Source: Neorhizobium galegae
GTDB taxonomy: Bacteria > Pseudomonadota > Alphaproteobacteria > Rhizobiales > Rhizobiaceae
Length of the DNA stretch: 64,000 bases
NCBI RefSeq assembly: GCF_017877055.1
Contig: NZ_JAGIPG010000001.1
Coordinates: 62,001-126,000 of the forward strand
Direction: 5' to 3'
The notes beneath the pieces are model-generated. The model saw only the letters and a list, made by a program, of their open reading frames with translations, searched no databases and was not told where the DNA came from. Below, piece after piece: positions 52,474 to 60,917 of the stretch. The position numbers were made by a program, and so were the translations under genes. The stretch's first letter is position 1. Each line of letters starts with the position of its first letter.

Positions 52474-53556
52474 TCAGCGCATCAGGCCGGCCATGCGAAG
52501 CGCATTTTCGATGATCTGCTGGATACCTTCAGGCTCTTTTGCTTCCGGGGAGGGAGCCGATGCCCGCTTGGGTGGGTGGCTCTCTGCCCGCAGCGATTCC
52601 ACCCCTTCGCGAAGCAGTCCCCAGCTTCTTGCCGAATGAAGCGTCGAAGATATGCCGACATCCAGCAGGTAAGGTGCGGCGTTCTCGTCGCCGAGCGCCG
52701 GGTCGATAGGGGTTCCGTGACCCATTCCGGCAATGCTGTAATATTCGATGACTTGCCTGCCGCGGGGATCCTTCCAGACGGCTTTCGACTGGCCGTCGAC
52801 CTTTTCCTCCAGGTCCGGCCGTGAGCCGACCTCGTGAACGGCTCGCCACTGGTCGATGATCGCCCGCGCGTTTGCTTCTGCGACCGTATTGTCCTGGGTG
52901 CCCTGCCATACCGAGATGGTCGGCCAAGGTCCCTGATGGGTGGAAGCGGCTCTCAGCCGGGACTGAAGCGCCGAGGGGGCCGGCAGGCCCTGCCCGCGCA
53001 TCCGGTCGAAGGCTTCGGGAACCGTCGCGGCGACGCCATAGGGCAGGCCTGCGATGATTGCGCCGCCGGCGAATACTTCGGGATAGGTGGCCAGCATGAC
53101 GTTGGCCATGCCGCCGCCTGCGGACAAGCCGCTCACATAGATGCGGGAAGGGTCGATTCCGTGCCGGGAGACTGCGGCTTCGATCATCTGGCGGATCGAA
53201 TGTGCCTCGCCCTGGCCGCGGCGGGTGTCGCCCGGAACGAACCAGTTGAAGCAGAGGTTGCCGTTGTTGGCCCGGACCTGTTCGGGCAGGAGGACCACAA
53301 AGCCGTGGCGTTCGGCGAGCTTCGACCATCCGGTACCGTGATCATAACCGGACGCGGTTTGCGTGCATCCGTGCAGAACGACGACGAGGGCGGGGCCTTT
53401 GGGAAGCAGGGAGGGGACATATACCCTGGCTCCCAGCGCCCCGGGGTTGGAGCCGAAACTGCTCAGTTCCTCCAGATGGCTGGGCGTGTCGGTCTGTTCC
53501 CGACCGAGTGATTTCAAGCGGGCAAGCCGCTCCAGCGTATCCGACAACGATCTCAT
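52474..53556 (-). CDS. PHB-depolymerase-type esterase
   Basis: A 360-residue alpha/beta hydrolase of the esterase-PHB family. PALVVVLHGCTQTASGYDHG is the typical oxyanion segment, the lipase box is YVSGLSAGGGMANVM (catalytic Ser), then VWQGTQDNTV (Asp) and AGMGHGTPIDP (His). No clear signal peptide is seen, so it may act on intracellular polyester or on aromatic esters such as feruloyl groups. The ATG at 53556 has AGGAG 6 bp upstream on its strand. It lies 95 bp downstream of the ABC operon on the same strand and may or may not be co-transcribed. Confidence 0.85.
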   Translation of the reverse strand: MRSLSDTLERLARLKSLGREQTDTPSHLEELSSFGSNPGALGARVYVPSLLPKGPALVVVLHGCTQTASGYDHGTGWSKLAERHGFVVLLPEQVRANNGNLCFNWFVPGDTRRGQGEAHSIRQMIEAAVSRHGIDPSRIYVSGLSAGGGMANVMLATYPEVFAGGAIIAGLPYGVAATVPEAFDRMRGQGLPAPSALQSRLRAASTHQGPWPTISVWQGTQDNTVAEANARAIIDQWRAVHEVGSRPDLEEKVDGQSKAVWKDPRGRQVIEYYSIAGMGHGTPIDPALGDENAAPYLLDVGISSTLHSARSWGLLREGVESLRAESHPPKRASAPSPEAKEPEGIQQIIENALRMAGLMR

Positions 53557-53651
53557 ATTGGCTCCTGGCAATCATTGCCGGGATGGCAGTGATCAGCGAC
53601 AACGTTCCCTATATGGGTAATGTTGCTGCACTGCACAAATATTTTCTGCCG

Positions 53652-55313
53652 TCACGAGACGGCGGGAGCCGAGAGGTTCGCTGCCCGCGAGGTTTTGCGG
53701 CCGCTTTCGATCAGCGCCTTGGTGTATTCGTGCTGAGGCGACAGGAAGAGGGTTTCCGTTTCGCCCTGTTCGACGATCTCGCCCCGTTTCATCACGATCG
53801 TCCGGTCGCAGATCTGCCGGATGACGGCGAGATTGTGCGAGATGAAGACATAGGTAAGGTCGAGTTCGGCGCGCAATTCCTGCAGGAAATCGAGCACCTG
53901 CGCCTGCACCGAGATGTCGAGCGCCGAGGTCGGTTCGTCGAGGATCAGCAGGCGCGGATTGAGGGCGATGGCGCGGGCGATGCAGATGCGCTGCTTCTGG
54001 CCGCCGGACAGTTCGTGCGGGTAGCGATACTTGAACATTTTCGGCAGCTGGACGATATCGAGCAGCGCTTCGACGCGCGCCTCGATATCGCGTCGGCTCA
54101 TGCTTGTCTGGATGCGTAACGGTTCGCCGATCGCATCGCCGATCGTGTGACGGCCGTTGAGCGCCGAATGCGGGTTCTGGAAGACGAACTGCATGTGCCG
54201 GCGCATCAATCGCAGCGGTTCGCCGGTCAGGCCGGAAATGTTCCGGCCGTCGAAGATGATGTCGCCGGAGGTCGGCTCGATGAGGCGCAGCAGCATGCGC
54301 GCCAGCGTCGACTTTCCTGAACCGGATTCGCCGACCACGCCGAAGATTTCACCGGTCGCGACCGAGAGGTTGATGCTGTTGACCGCCGTCACTTCGGTGC
54401 CGGACTGGCTGCGGTAGACTTTCTTGAGGCCGATCGCTTCCAGAAGCACGCCGGGTTTCGCCGGCTCTGCGACCGCCGGTTGGGCAGCAACCTTGGTTGC
54501 CGCGGTATCGATGTCCGGCACGGCGGCGAGCAGGCGCCTGGTGTATTCGTGCTTGGGGGCGCTCAGGATATCCGCCGTCAGGCCCTGTTCGACGATCTCG
54601 CCCTTGTACATGACCGCACAGCGCTTGGCGATCGTGGCGATGGCGCCGATATCGTGGCTGATCATGATGACGGTGAGGTTGAGCTTCTCGACCAGCGAGT
54701 TGATGAGGTCGAGCACCTGAGCCTGGACCGTGACGTCGAGCGCGGTCGTCGGTTCGTCGGCGATCAGCAGGTCCGGTTTGCCGGACAGCGCCATGGCGAT
54801 CAGCACTCGCTGGCGCATGCCGCCCGAAAGCTGGTGCGGATACTGGTCGAACAGCATGGCCGGGTTCGGCAGGCCGACCTGGTCGAGCAGTTCTACGGTG
54901 CGCGCGCGGCGGGTGGTCTTCAAGGACACACCGTGGCCGGCCGCCTTTTCATGGGCGGCGATGACGTCGGAAATCTGCTGCCCGATCGTGAAGAGCGGGT
55001 TCAGATAGGTCATAGGGTCCTGGAAGATCATCGAGATGCGGATGCCGCGGATCTTCGTCCAGTCCTTTTCGGGGAGCGCGGTGATGTCCTGTCCGTCGAA
55101 GGCGATCTTGCCTTCGACCACTTTCGACGCCTTCGGGCCGATGCCGAGCACGGAGCGCACCAGCACCGTCTTGCCGGAACCGCTTTCGCCGACGATGCCG
55201 AGCGTATCGCCGCGATTGACGGTCAGGTTGATGTCCTTCAGCACATGCACCGGACCGTCGAACGTGGCGATGTCGAGCCGGTAATTCTGGATGTCGAGAA
55301 GAGGTCCGGTCAT
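53652..55313 (-). CDS. Dual-domain peptide-type ABC ATPase (DppD-DppF fusion)
   Basis: A 553-residue protein containing two complete ATPase domains. Domain 1: Walker A at residues 42-49 (GESGSGKT), signature QLSGGMRQRVLIAMAL, Walker B LLIADEPTTALDVT. Domain 2: Walker A at 328-336 (GESGSGKST), signature ELSGGQKQRICIARAI, Walker B LLILDEPTSALDIS. An Ala/Pro-rich linker (about 265-290) joins them, like GsiA. It powers the permeases encoded just upstream in the operon; its ATG overlaps their last stop (ATGA). Note Walker A 1 ends KTV rather than KST, still functional in the family. Confidence 0.93.
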   Translation of the reverse strand: MTGPLLDIQNYRLDIATFDGPVHVLKDINLTVNRGDTLGIVGESGSGKTVLVRSVLGIGPKASKVVEGKIAFDGQDITALPEKDWTKIRGIRISMIFQDPMTYLNPLFTIGQQISDVIAAHEKAAGHGVSLKTTRRARTVELLDQVGLPNPAMLFDQYPHQLSGGMRQRVLIAMALSGKPDLLIADEPTTALDVTVQAQVLDLINSLVEKLNLTVIMISHDIGAIATIAKRCAVMYKGEIVEQGLTADILSAPKHEYTRRLLAAVPDIDTAATKVAAQPAVAEPAKPGVLLEAIGLKKVYRSQSGTEVTAVNSINLSVATGEIFGVVGESGSGKSTLARMLLRLIEPTSGDIIFDGRNISGLTGEPLRLMRRHMQFVFQNPHSALNGRHTIGDAIGEPLRIQTSMSRRDIEARVEALLDIVQLPKMFKYRYPHELSGGQKQRICIARAIALNPRLLILDEPTSALDISVQAQVLDFLQELRAELDLTYVFISHNLAVIRQICDRTIVMKRGEIVEQGETETLFLSPQHEYTKALIESGRKTSRAANLSAPAVS

Positions 55314-56221
55314 CGGTCACGGCTCCGGGGATCGAGAATGTCGCGCAGGCCGTCGCCCAGAAGGTTGAAGCCGAGCACGGTCAGGAAGATCGCGGCACCC
55401 GGGAAGAGCGAGTACCACCACCAGTCCGGCATGTAGGTGCGGGCGACCGAGATCATCGCCCCCCATTCGGGTGCCGGCGGCTGGGCGCCGAGGCCGATGA
55501 AGCCGAGGCTGGCGGCCGACAGGATCGCCATACCCATGTCCATGCTCATCTTGACGATGATCGGCGACATGCAGTTGGGCAGGATGTGATGCCAGAGGAT
55601 CCAGGGCGTTTTGGCGCCGATCGAGCGGGCCGATTCGACGAACAGCTCTTCCTTGACCGACAGCGTCTTCGCCTCCACCAGGCGCACGTAACCCGGCCAC
55701 CAGACGAGCGACAAGGCGACCACGCAATTGGTGATGCCGGGGCCGAGCGCCGCGACGATCGCCAGGGCAAGGGCCAGTCCCGGCACGGCGAGGAAGAGTT
55801 CGGTGATGCGCATGATGACGGCGCGCACCCAGCCGCCGCGATAACCGGCGATGATGCCGAGCGGCACGCCGATGATGGCGCCGACGCCGGTGATGATCAG
55901 GCCGATCCACAGCGAGGTGCGGGCGCCAATGATGACGCGCGAAAGGATGTCGCTGCCCATCTCGTCGGTGCCGAACCAGTGAGCGGCGCTGGGCCCCATC
56001 AGCTTGTTGGCCATGTTGAAGGCGCCGACGGTGTCTTCCGGATAGGGCGCAAGCCAAGGCCCCAGGGCTGCAAGCAACAGGAAGAGCGCGACCAGGCCGA
56101 GGCCGAGCATGGAGGAAAAGCTCTTGCCGAACATATGCGCATAGAGCCGCCACTGGCGGATCTTGCTTTCATGCCGTTCGCGGAAGGTGAGGGGGCGGGA
56201 GAGTTCCACGGGCGTCGTCAT
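55310..56221 (-). CDS. Peptide-type ABC permease (DppC-like)
   Basis: A 303-residue permease. The conserved stretch GPSAAHWFGTDEMGSDILSRV-type (about residues 75-95), the EAA loop SARSIGAKTPWILWHHILPN and GFIGLGAQPPAPEWGAMIS place it with DppC/GsiD proteins. The ATG at 56221 has AGGAG 7 bp upstream on its strand and overlaps the TGA of the DppB-like gene, so the open frame beyond 56221 is not used. Confidence 0.92.
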   Translation of the reverse strand: MTTPVELSRPLTFRERHESKIRQWRLYAHMFGKSFSSMLGLGLVALFLLLAALGPWLAPYPEDTVGAFNMANKLMGPSAAHWFGTDEMGSDILSRVIIGARTSLWIGLIITGVGAIIGVPLGIIAGYRGGWVRAVIMRITELFLAVPGLALALAIVAALGPGITNCVVALSLVWWPGYVRLVEAKTLSVKEELFVESARSIGAKTPWILWHHILPNCMSPIIVKMSMDMGMAILSAASLGFIGLGAQPPAPEWGAMISVARTYMPDWWWYSLFPGAAIFLTVLGFNLLGDGLRDILDPRSRDR

Positions 56222-57228
56222 CAGGCGCTCCTGAGGCGGGGATCGATCCACGCGTAGGCGAGATCGACGAGGGTGTTGGCGACGATGAAGAAGAAGCCGA
56301 TCACCAGCGTGACGCCGATGACGGGCTTGAAATCCGATGAAAGCGCCGAAGAGACGGCGTAGAGGCCGATGCCCGGCCAGTCGAAGACGGTTTCGACGAG
56401 CACGGTGGAGCCGAGCATCCAGCCGAAGCGCAGGCCGATCATTGCAAGCGTCGGCAGCAGCGCGTTCTTCAGCGCATAGATGGCGACGATGCGGAACGAA
56501 GCGATGCCGTGGGCGCGTGCGGCGACGATGTAGTCGGACTGCAGCACCTCGATCATCTCGGCGCGGTTGACGCGCAGGATCGAGGCGAGGCAGGGGAAGG
56601 AGAGCACGATCGCCGGGAGGATGATGTGCCGCAGCGCCGTCCAGAACGTATCCAGCCGGCCGGCGAGCAGGCTGTCGACGAGCAGCAGGCCGGTGACCGT
56701 TTCCGGCGGGCGGGTGACCAGCGGCAGGCGGCCGGAGACCGGCAGCCAGCCGAGATCGACCGCGAATGTCAGCTGCAGGATGATGCCGAACCAGAAGGCC
56801 GGCAGCGCGACGCCCGAGATCGAGAAGATGCGTGTGATATGGTCGATCGGGCCATCCTTGTAGACGGCCGACAGCATGCCGAGCGGCACGCCGACGATGA
56901 TGCCGATGGCCATGGCGACGAAGACCAGTTCCAGGGTTGCCGGCGCATAACGCAGCACCTCTTCCAGCACCGGCCTTGTGGTGACGATCGACTGGCCGAG
57001 GTCGCCGGTGACGAGATCGCCCATATAGACGACGAACTGCTCGGGAAGCGACTTGTCGAGGCCGTATTCGGTGCGGATGGTCGTCACCATGTCCTCGGTC
57101 GCATTGGGGCCGGCGACCAGGCGGGCCGGATCGCCCGGCGCGACATTGGTGATGACGAAGGTGAGTGCCGCAATGCCGATCATGGTTCCGACCAGCGTCA
57201 GCACTTTGCGGAAGGCGAATGCCAACAT
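56221..57228 (-). CDS. Peptide-type ABC permease (DppB-like)
   Basis: A 335-residue permease with about six helices. N-terminal ALTFVITNVAPGDPARLVAGP, loop EYGLDKSLPEQFVVYMGDLV, the EAA region VAARAHGIASFRIVAIYALKN and LVETVFDWPGIGLYAVSSAL are family features. It lies about 105 bp after the binding-protein stop in the same operon and is coupled to the DppC-like gene by ATGA. Confidence 0.92.
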   Translation of the reverse strand: MLAFAFRKVLTLVGTMIGIAALTFVITNVAPGDPARLVAGPNATEDMVTTIRTEYGLDKSLPEQFVVYMGDLVTGDLGQSIVTTRPVLEEVLRYAPATLELVFVAMAIGIIVGVPLGMLSAVYKDGPIDHITRIFSISGVALPAFWFGIILQLTFAVDLGWLPVSGRLPLVTRPPETVTGLLLVDSLLAGRLDTFWTALRHIILPAIVLSFPCLASILRVNRAEMIEVLQSDYIVAARAHGIASFRIVAIYALKNALLPTLAMIGLRFGWMLGSTVLVETVFDWPGIGLYAVSSALSSDFKPVIGVTLVIGFFFIVANTLVDLAYAWIDPRLRSA

Positions 57229-57335
57229 CGTCTTCTCCGGTGGCTATCTTCTAAAAAACTGCGCATGGCCCGGCCGGTTGGGATGGCCTGGCCATGCGCA
57301 TCATGCTGGCTGCAGGAGGGGACGCAAGCCAGTTT

Positions 57336-58928
57336 CTATTCGGCCTTCACCCACATCGGGTAGAGATCGACCTCGCCGGTGAAGCGGACCGGGCTGAACT
57401 TGAAGCCCTGCAGATAGTCGCGATGCGCCCAGCGGCGGTTCTGGAGCATGCCGAAGACTTCCGGCTGGTCGGCGACGATCTGCTTCTGGATGTCGGCATA
57501 AAGCTTGGCGCGGTCGTCCCAGCTGGTGGCGGCGCGGGCCTGGTCGATCATCTCCGAAACCTTCGGATTGTCGTAGAACATCATCGCGTAATACTGGCCC
57601 CAGCTCGCCTTGTGGTACTGGTAGGCGACGGCATCCGGGTCGGTCGAAACCGGCGTCGTGAATACCGAGGTCATGGCCGGCGAGGTCTCGACCTTGGAAC
57701 CGGCGGCGACCATGTTCGGCCACTGTTCCGGCTTGACCTCGACGGTGATGCCGAGTTCCTTCAGGTTGTCGAGCAGAACGAGGCCGATGCGGCGGGCTTC
57801 TTCGAGGCCTGCGACATGGACATAAGGCAGGGTTATGCCGCCGTTCGGATAAGCCGATTTTGCCAGGTATTCCTTCGCCTTGGCGAGATCCTTGCGTGGC
57901 ATGCCGGGAACGGCGACATGGCCCTTCATGGCGTCCGGCAGCGGGCTGGTCTCGAGCGAGGCGGCGCCGTTATAGATCTGGATCAGTGCATCGTAGTCGA
58001 GCGCATAGGCGATCGCCTTGCGCAGGTTGATGTCGGCTGTCGGACCCTTCTGGGTGTTGAACTTGATCCCGAAAGTGGTCATGCCCTTGTGGTCCTGGAT
58101 GACCACGCCGGGGACGCGCTTGATCTGGATATAATCGTCCGGCGTCAGACCTTCGACGATGTCGGCTTCGCCGCGCTGGAGGGCAGCCTTCTGGGCGGCC
58201 GGTTCGCGGATGATCTTGTAGATGACGCCGGCCGGGCGGTTCTTTTCGCCCTGCGGCCAGCCCTTCCAGTAACCGTCATTGGCTTCGATCTCGTAGAGAA
58301 CGTTCGGTTCCCAGCGGCCGAGCTTGAACGGGCCGGAGCCGGCGGCATGGTCGGTCAGCCACTTCTGGCCGTAGTCGCCATCCACCTCGTGGGCCTTCAC
58401 CTCGGCGGGGTTGACGACGAACCACCAGGGCAGGAAGGAGAGGAACGGCGCATAGGGTGCCTTGAGGTCGAAGCGGACGGTGTTGGCATCGACGGCGACG
58501 ATGTTTTCCGGCGCGAGGAAATCCTTGAGCATCCAGGCAACGCCCTTGTTGAGCTTCAGGCCACGCTCGAAAGAATAACGCACGGCTTCGGCGGTCACCG
58601 GATCGCCGTTGTGGAACTTGGCGTTCTTGGCGAGGTGGAAGGTCCAGCTCTTGCCGTCGGCGCTGGTTTCCCACTTCTCGGCGAGCCATGGCTTGATCTC
58701 GGCCGGGTTGCCTTCGTACTTGACCAGGGCGTCATAGACCGACTGCTGGATCATGCGCGTCGACCAGTCGTAACGGACATGCGGATCAAGCACCGGGATC
58801 GCCTGGCGGCCGCCGAAGACGATGACATTGCCCTTGTCGGTACGCTCGAAGGCGCCGGCGGGTGCGGCGAGGATCGAGGAGGCGAGCAGCCCCGCGACCG
58901 CGACGTTTTTCAGGATTTTTCCGAACAT
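57336..58928 (-). CDS. Peptide-type ABC substrate-binding protein
   Basis: A 530-residue periplasmic binding protein of family 5 with signal peptide MFGKILKNVAVAGLLASSILAAPAGA. Core blocks are SVYDALVKYEGNPAEIKPWL, AEKWETSADGKSWTFHLAKN, GSGPFKLGRWEPNVLYEIEAN and INLRKAIAYALDYDALIQIY. AGGGAACC lies just before the ATG. The aroM gene starts the operon 33 bp upstream. The ligand is probably the compound processed by AroM, DUF917 and the HyuA-like protein rather than a general peptide (inference). Confidence 0.9.
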   Translation of the reverse strand: MFGKILKNVAVAGLLASSILAAPAGAFERTDKGNVIVFGGRQAIPVLDPHVRYDWSTRMIQQSVYDALVKYEGNPAEIKPWLAEKWETSADGKSWTFHLAKNAKFHNGDPVTAEAVRYSFERGLKLNKGVAWMLKDFLAPENIVAVDANTVRFDLKAPYAPFLSFLPWWFVVNPAEVKAHEVDGDYGQKWLTDHAAGSGPFKLGRWEPNVLYEIEANDGYWKGWPQGEKNRPAGVIYKIIREPAAQKAALQRGEADIVEGLTPDDYIQIKRVPGVVIQDHKGMTTFGIKFNTQKGPTADINLRKAIAYALDYDALIQIYNGAASLETSPLPDAMKGHVAVPGMPRKDLAKAKEYLAKSAYPNGGITLPYVHVAGLEEARRIGLVLLDNLKELGITVEVKPEQWPNMVAAGSKVETSPAMTSVFTTPVSTDPDAVAYQYHKASWGQYYAMMFYDNPKVSEMIDQARAATSWDDRAKLYADIQKQIVADQPEVFGMLQNRRWAHRDYLQGFKFSPVRFTGEVDLYPMWVKAE

Positions 58929-58961
58929 ATGGTTCCCTCTGTTTTTGATGTGGCTCGGTAA

Positions 58962-59642
58962 TCAGATCATCTGGCGGACGACGCCCGCGACGACGCGGCG
59001 CGACAATAGAACCGGGGCGTCGACGGCGCGGCGCACCTCGTCCAGCATCCCGGCGGAATAACCCATGCAATGCATGACGATAAGGTCGCAGCCGCCGAGC
59101 GTCTTCGCCCGTTCGCCGATATCGTCGCCGGCATAGGGCGAGGCGGCCACGAATTTGGGCTCGCCGCTGAAGACATGGCGATCGGCGAAATCCTTGACCT
59201 GCCGTTCGAGCGGCAGGATGACGCCGAGCTTGCGCGAGGAGGCGGCGAGCGCCTCGACGGTCGAATCGACAATCCGCTGGGCTTCGACGACCAGCGTGTT
59301 TTCGAGCGGATCGATCCGGGTGCCGGTGCAGAGGAGAACGACAAGGTCGAAGCCTTGCGCATCGATCGTCTTCAGGAGGACGTTGAGTTTCTCTTCGGTC
59401 CGGGCCTTGGAGGTGACGATTTCCTCGCCGCTCCTGAGACGCGTCGCAAAGGAATGTTCGCCATCCACGGCGCGTATCGCGTCCAGTTCAGCCGGGTCCA
59501 TGCCGTCGAGCACGCCGAATTCACGGAACTCGACGCGACCTTCCGGCAGGCCGATGCCGATCTCGGCCATCATTTCCGGAACAAGGTCGATACGCGGCGT
59601 CTGGCCGATGGTCACGAAGGCAATCTTGGATGTGGAAGGCAT
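58962..59642 (-). CDS. AroM family protein
   Basis: A 226-residue cytoplasmic protein of the AroM family, which lies in the Asp/Glu racemase-like superfamily. KIAFVTIGQTPRIDLVPEMM, FGVLDGMDPAELDAIR and EHSFATRLRSGEEI are diagnostic. Two cysteines sit where racemase-fold enzymes keep their catalytic pair: C105 (VVLLCTGTRID) and C192 (LIVMHCMGYSAG). Two ATGs are possible (59648 and 59642); the second has AGGGA at a better distance (9 bp). It is first in the operon with the peptide-type transporter, and its promoter carries the 22-bp dyad at 59704-59725. No activity is established for the family. Confidence 0.85.
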   Translation of the reverse strand: MPSTSKIAFVTIGQTPRIDLVPEMMAEIGIGLPEGRVEFREFGVLDGMDPAELDAIRAVDGEHSFATRLRSGEEIVTSKARTEEKLNVLLKTIDAQGFDLVVLLCTGTRIDPLENTLVVEAQRIVDSTVEALAASSRKLGVILPLERQVKDFADRHVFSGEPKFVAASPYAGDDIGERAKTLGGCDLIVMHCMGYSAGMLDEVRRAVDAPVLLSRRVVAGVVRQMI

Positions 59643-59703
59643 GCTCATCGTTCCCTGCATGGCATTATCGACAGGGAGCCTAACGCTCGGATGCGCGGCT
59701 TCA

Positions 59704-59725
59704 CTATAGGGTAATGCCCCTAGAA
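59704..59725 (-). promoter_or_regulatory. Shared 22-bp operator, copy at the aroM-ABC promoter
   Basis: Read on the minus strand the core is CTAGGGGCATTACCCTATAG, an imperfect dyad (TAGGG/CCCTA arms), 62-83 bp before the aroM ATG. It matches the copy at 60845-60866 in 19 of 22 positions and in the same orientation relative to the gene. Best candidate target of the AroM-LuxR regulator. Confidence 0.65.
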
Positions 59726-59815
59726 CGACATGATTCTGACATGGCCAAGGCGACCAATTTTTAGGCAAACAAGTCTTTCGACGCAATTTTCTTGCGCGAA
59801 GTCGCTTATTTTCGA

Positions 59816-60772
59816 TCAGGGATGCCCGGCCGAGATGACCATGCGGATGAGCGCATTCGAAGAGGTGACTTCCATCTTGCTCATGACGTTCGAGCGGTGG
59901 ATCTCGACGGTCTTCGGGCTGATGCCGAGCTGGCGGGCGATCGCCTTGTTGGAAAGACCTTCGGCGACAAGCGACAGGACCTGTCGCTCGCGCGGCGTCA
60001 GGCGAAGAAGCTTTTCCGCAAATTCCGGCGAGACGCCCGGCAGCGTCACGGGCTGCGAACGATGCAGGAGAAGCCGGATGGCGCTTGCGACGATGCGGCG
60101 GGCGAGAACCACGGGCTTGCCGCTCGCCTTGGCCACCATCTGCCGGTCGGCTTCGGTAAAACTCACGGAATTGAGGACGATGATTTCCGCATCGGCGAGA
60201 TCGACGAGCGCGCCGGCCAGCAGCTTGCGGTCGCCATCGGCGGCGTAGCTGGCGCAGATCTTGTAGGGCGCCAGCGCCGGGATATCGAGTTCGGCTATCT
60301 GCTGCTGCAGCGGCTGGATGAGGCCGACGGAAGCGCCGTGCGCGGCGAGCGAAATCACCGCCGATTCCATGGCGCGCTGGGCGTTGACCGTCGGGCAGGT
60401 GCTTTCGAAATCGCGAAACAGGCCGGTCGAGAGGATGACGACCAGATCGAATTCGTTGGGCTGGAAAGCGGCGGCAATCTTTGCCATGCGCTCGGCGATA
60501 CGCGGTTTGGACACGACGATATCGGTATTGTCGGCAAGTCGGGTGACGATGCTCTGTTCCCCCGGACGCACTTTCAGTTCATCGATTTCTGCCTTGGAAA
60601 GCCCGTCCAGCGCGCCGATTTCGAGCGCCTCGATCGGGACGTCGAGATTGGTCAGCATGTCCCCGATGAGATCGGCACGCGGCGTCTGGCCGACGCTCAG
60701 AAACATCACCCGGTGGTGCGGTTCCGCACCTTCCGGCGAGGTCGGGGCCAGCGCATAGGGGCTCTTCGACAT
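59816..60772 (-). CDS. AroM-LuxR fusion transcriptional regulator
   Basis: A 318-residue protein with two parts. Residues ~20-235 are an AroM-like domain (VMFLSVGQTPRADLIGDML, IGALDGLSKAEIDELK, EQSIVTRLADNTDIVVSKPR). Residues ~257-316 are a LuxR/NarL-type helix-turn-helix (LTPRERQVLSLVAEGLSNKA, IARQLGISPKTVEIHRSNVM). The AroM cysteines are replaced by S115 (VVILSTGLF) and S202 (IIVLNSVSF), so the domain is probably a ligand sensor, not an enzyme. ATG at 60772 is used; upstream codons only offer TTG. It lies between the aroM-ABC operon and divergent DUF917-hyuA genes, both preceded by the same dyad. Confidence 0.85.
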   Translation of the reverse strand: MSKSPYALAPTSPEGAEPHHRVMFLSVGQTPRADLIGDMLTNLDVPIEALEIGALDGLSKAEIDELKVRPGEQSIVTRLADNTDIVVSKPRIAERMAKIAAAFQPNEFDLVVILSTGLFRDFESTCPTVNAQRAMESAVISLAAHGASVGLIQPLQQQIAELDIPALAPYKICASYAADGDRKLLAGALVDLADAEIIVLNSVSFTEADRQMVAKASGKPVVLARRIVASAIRLLLHRSQPVTLPGVSPEFAEKLLRLTPRERQVLSLVAEGLSNKAIARQLGISPKTVEIHRSNVMSKMEVTSSNALIRMVISAGHP

Positions 60773-60844
60773 GTGCAGGGAATCGGTCCTTTCGATCGTC
60801 AAACCATGATGGCGCCGGGGATGCCTAAAATCAAGGCAAGCTCA

Positions 60845-60866
60845 TTCTAGGTGCAGTCCCCTATAG
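60845..60866 (+). promoter_or_regulatory. Shared 22-bp operator, copy at the DUF917 promoter
   Basis: Core CTAGGTGCAGTCCCCTATAG, 52-73 bp ahead of the DUF917 ATG and in the divergent region with the AroM-LuxR gene, so it can serve both. Differs from the other copy at three positions only. Confidence 0.65.
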
Positions 60867-60917
60867 GCATCCTTCGTCACTCATGGCTAGGTTCTAGCAC
60901 ATTCTTCGGAGGTAAAC

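Noticed and set aside
53508..60850. Several long plus-strand open frames (up to 555 codons) opposite the ABC operon and AroM genes
   Set aside because: They are antisense to well-supported genes, rich in Arg/Gly/Asp, lack starts with ribosome sites and resemble nothing; high GC and codon bias explain their openness.
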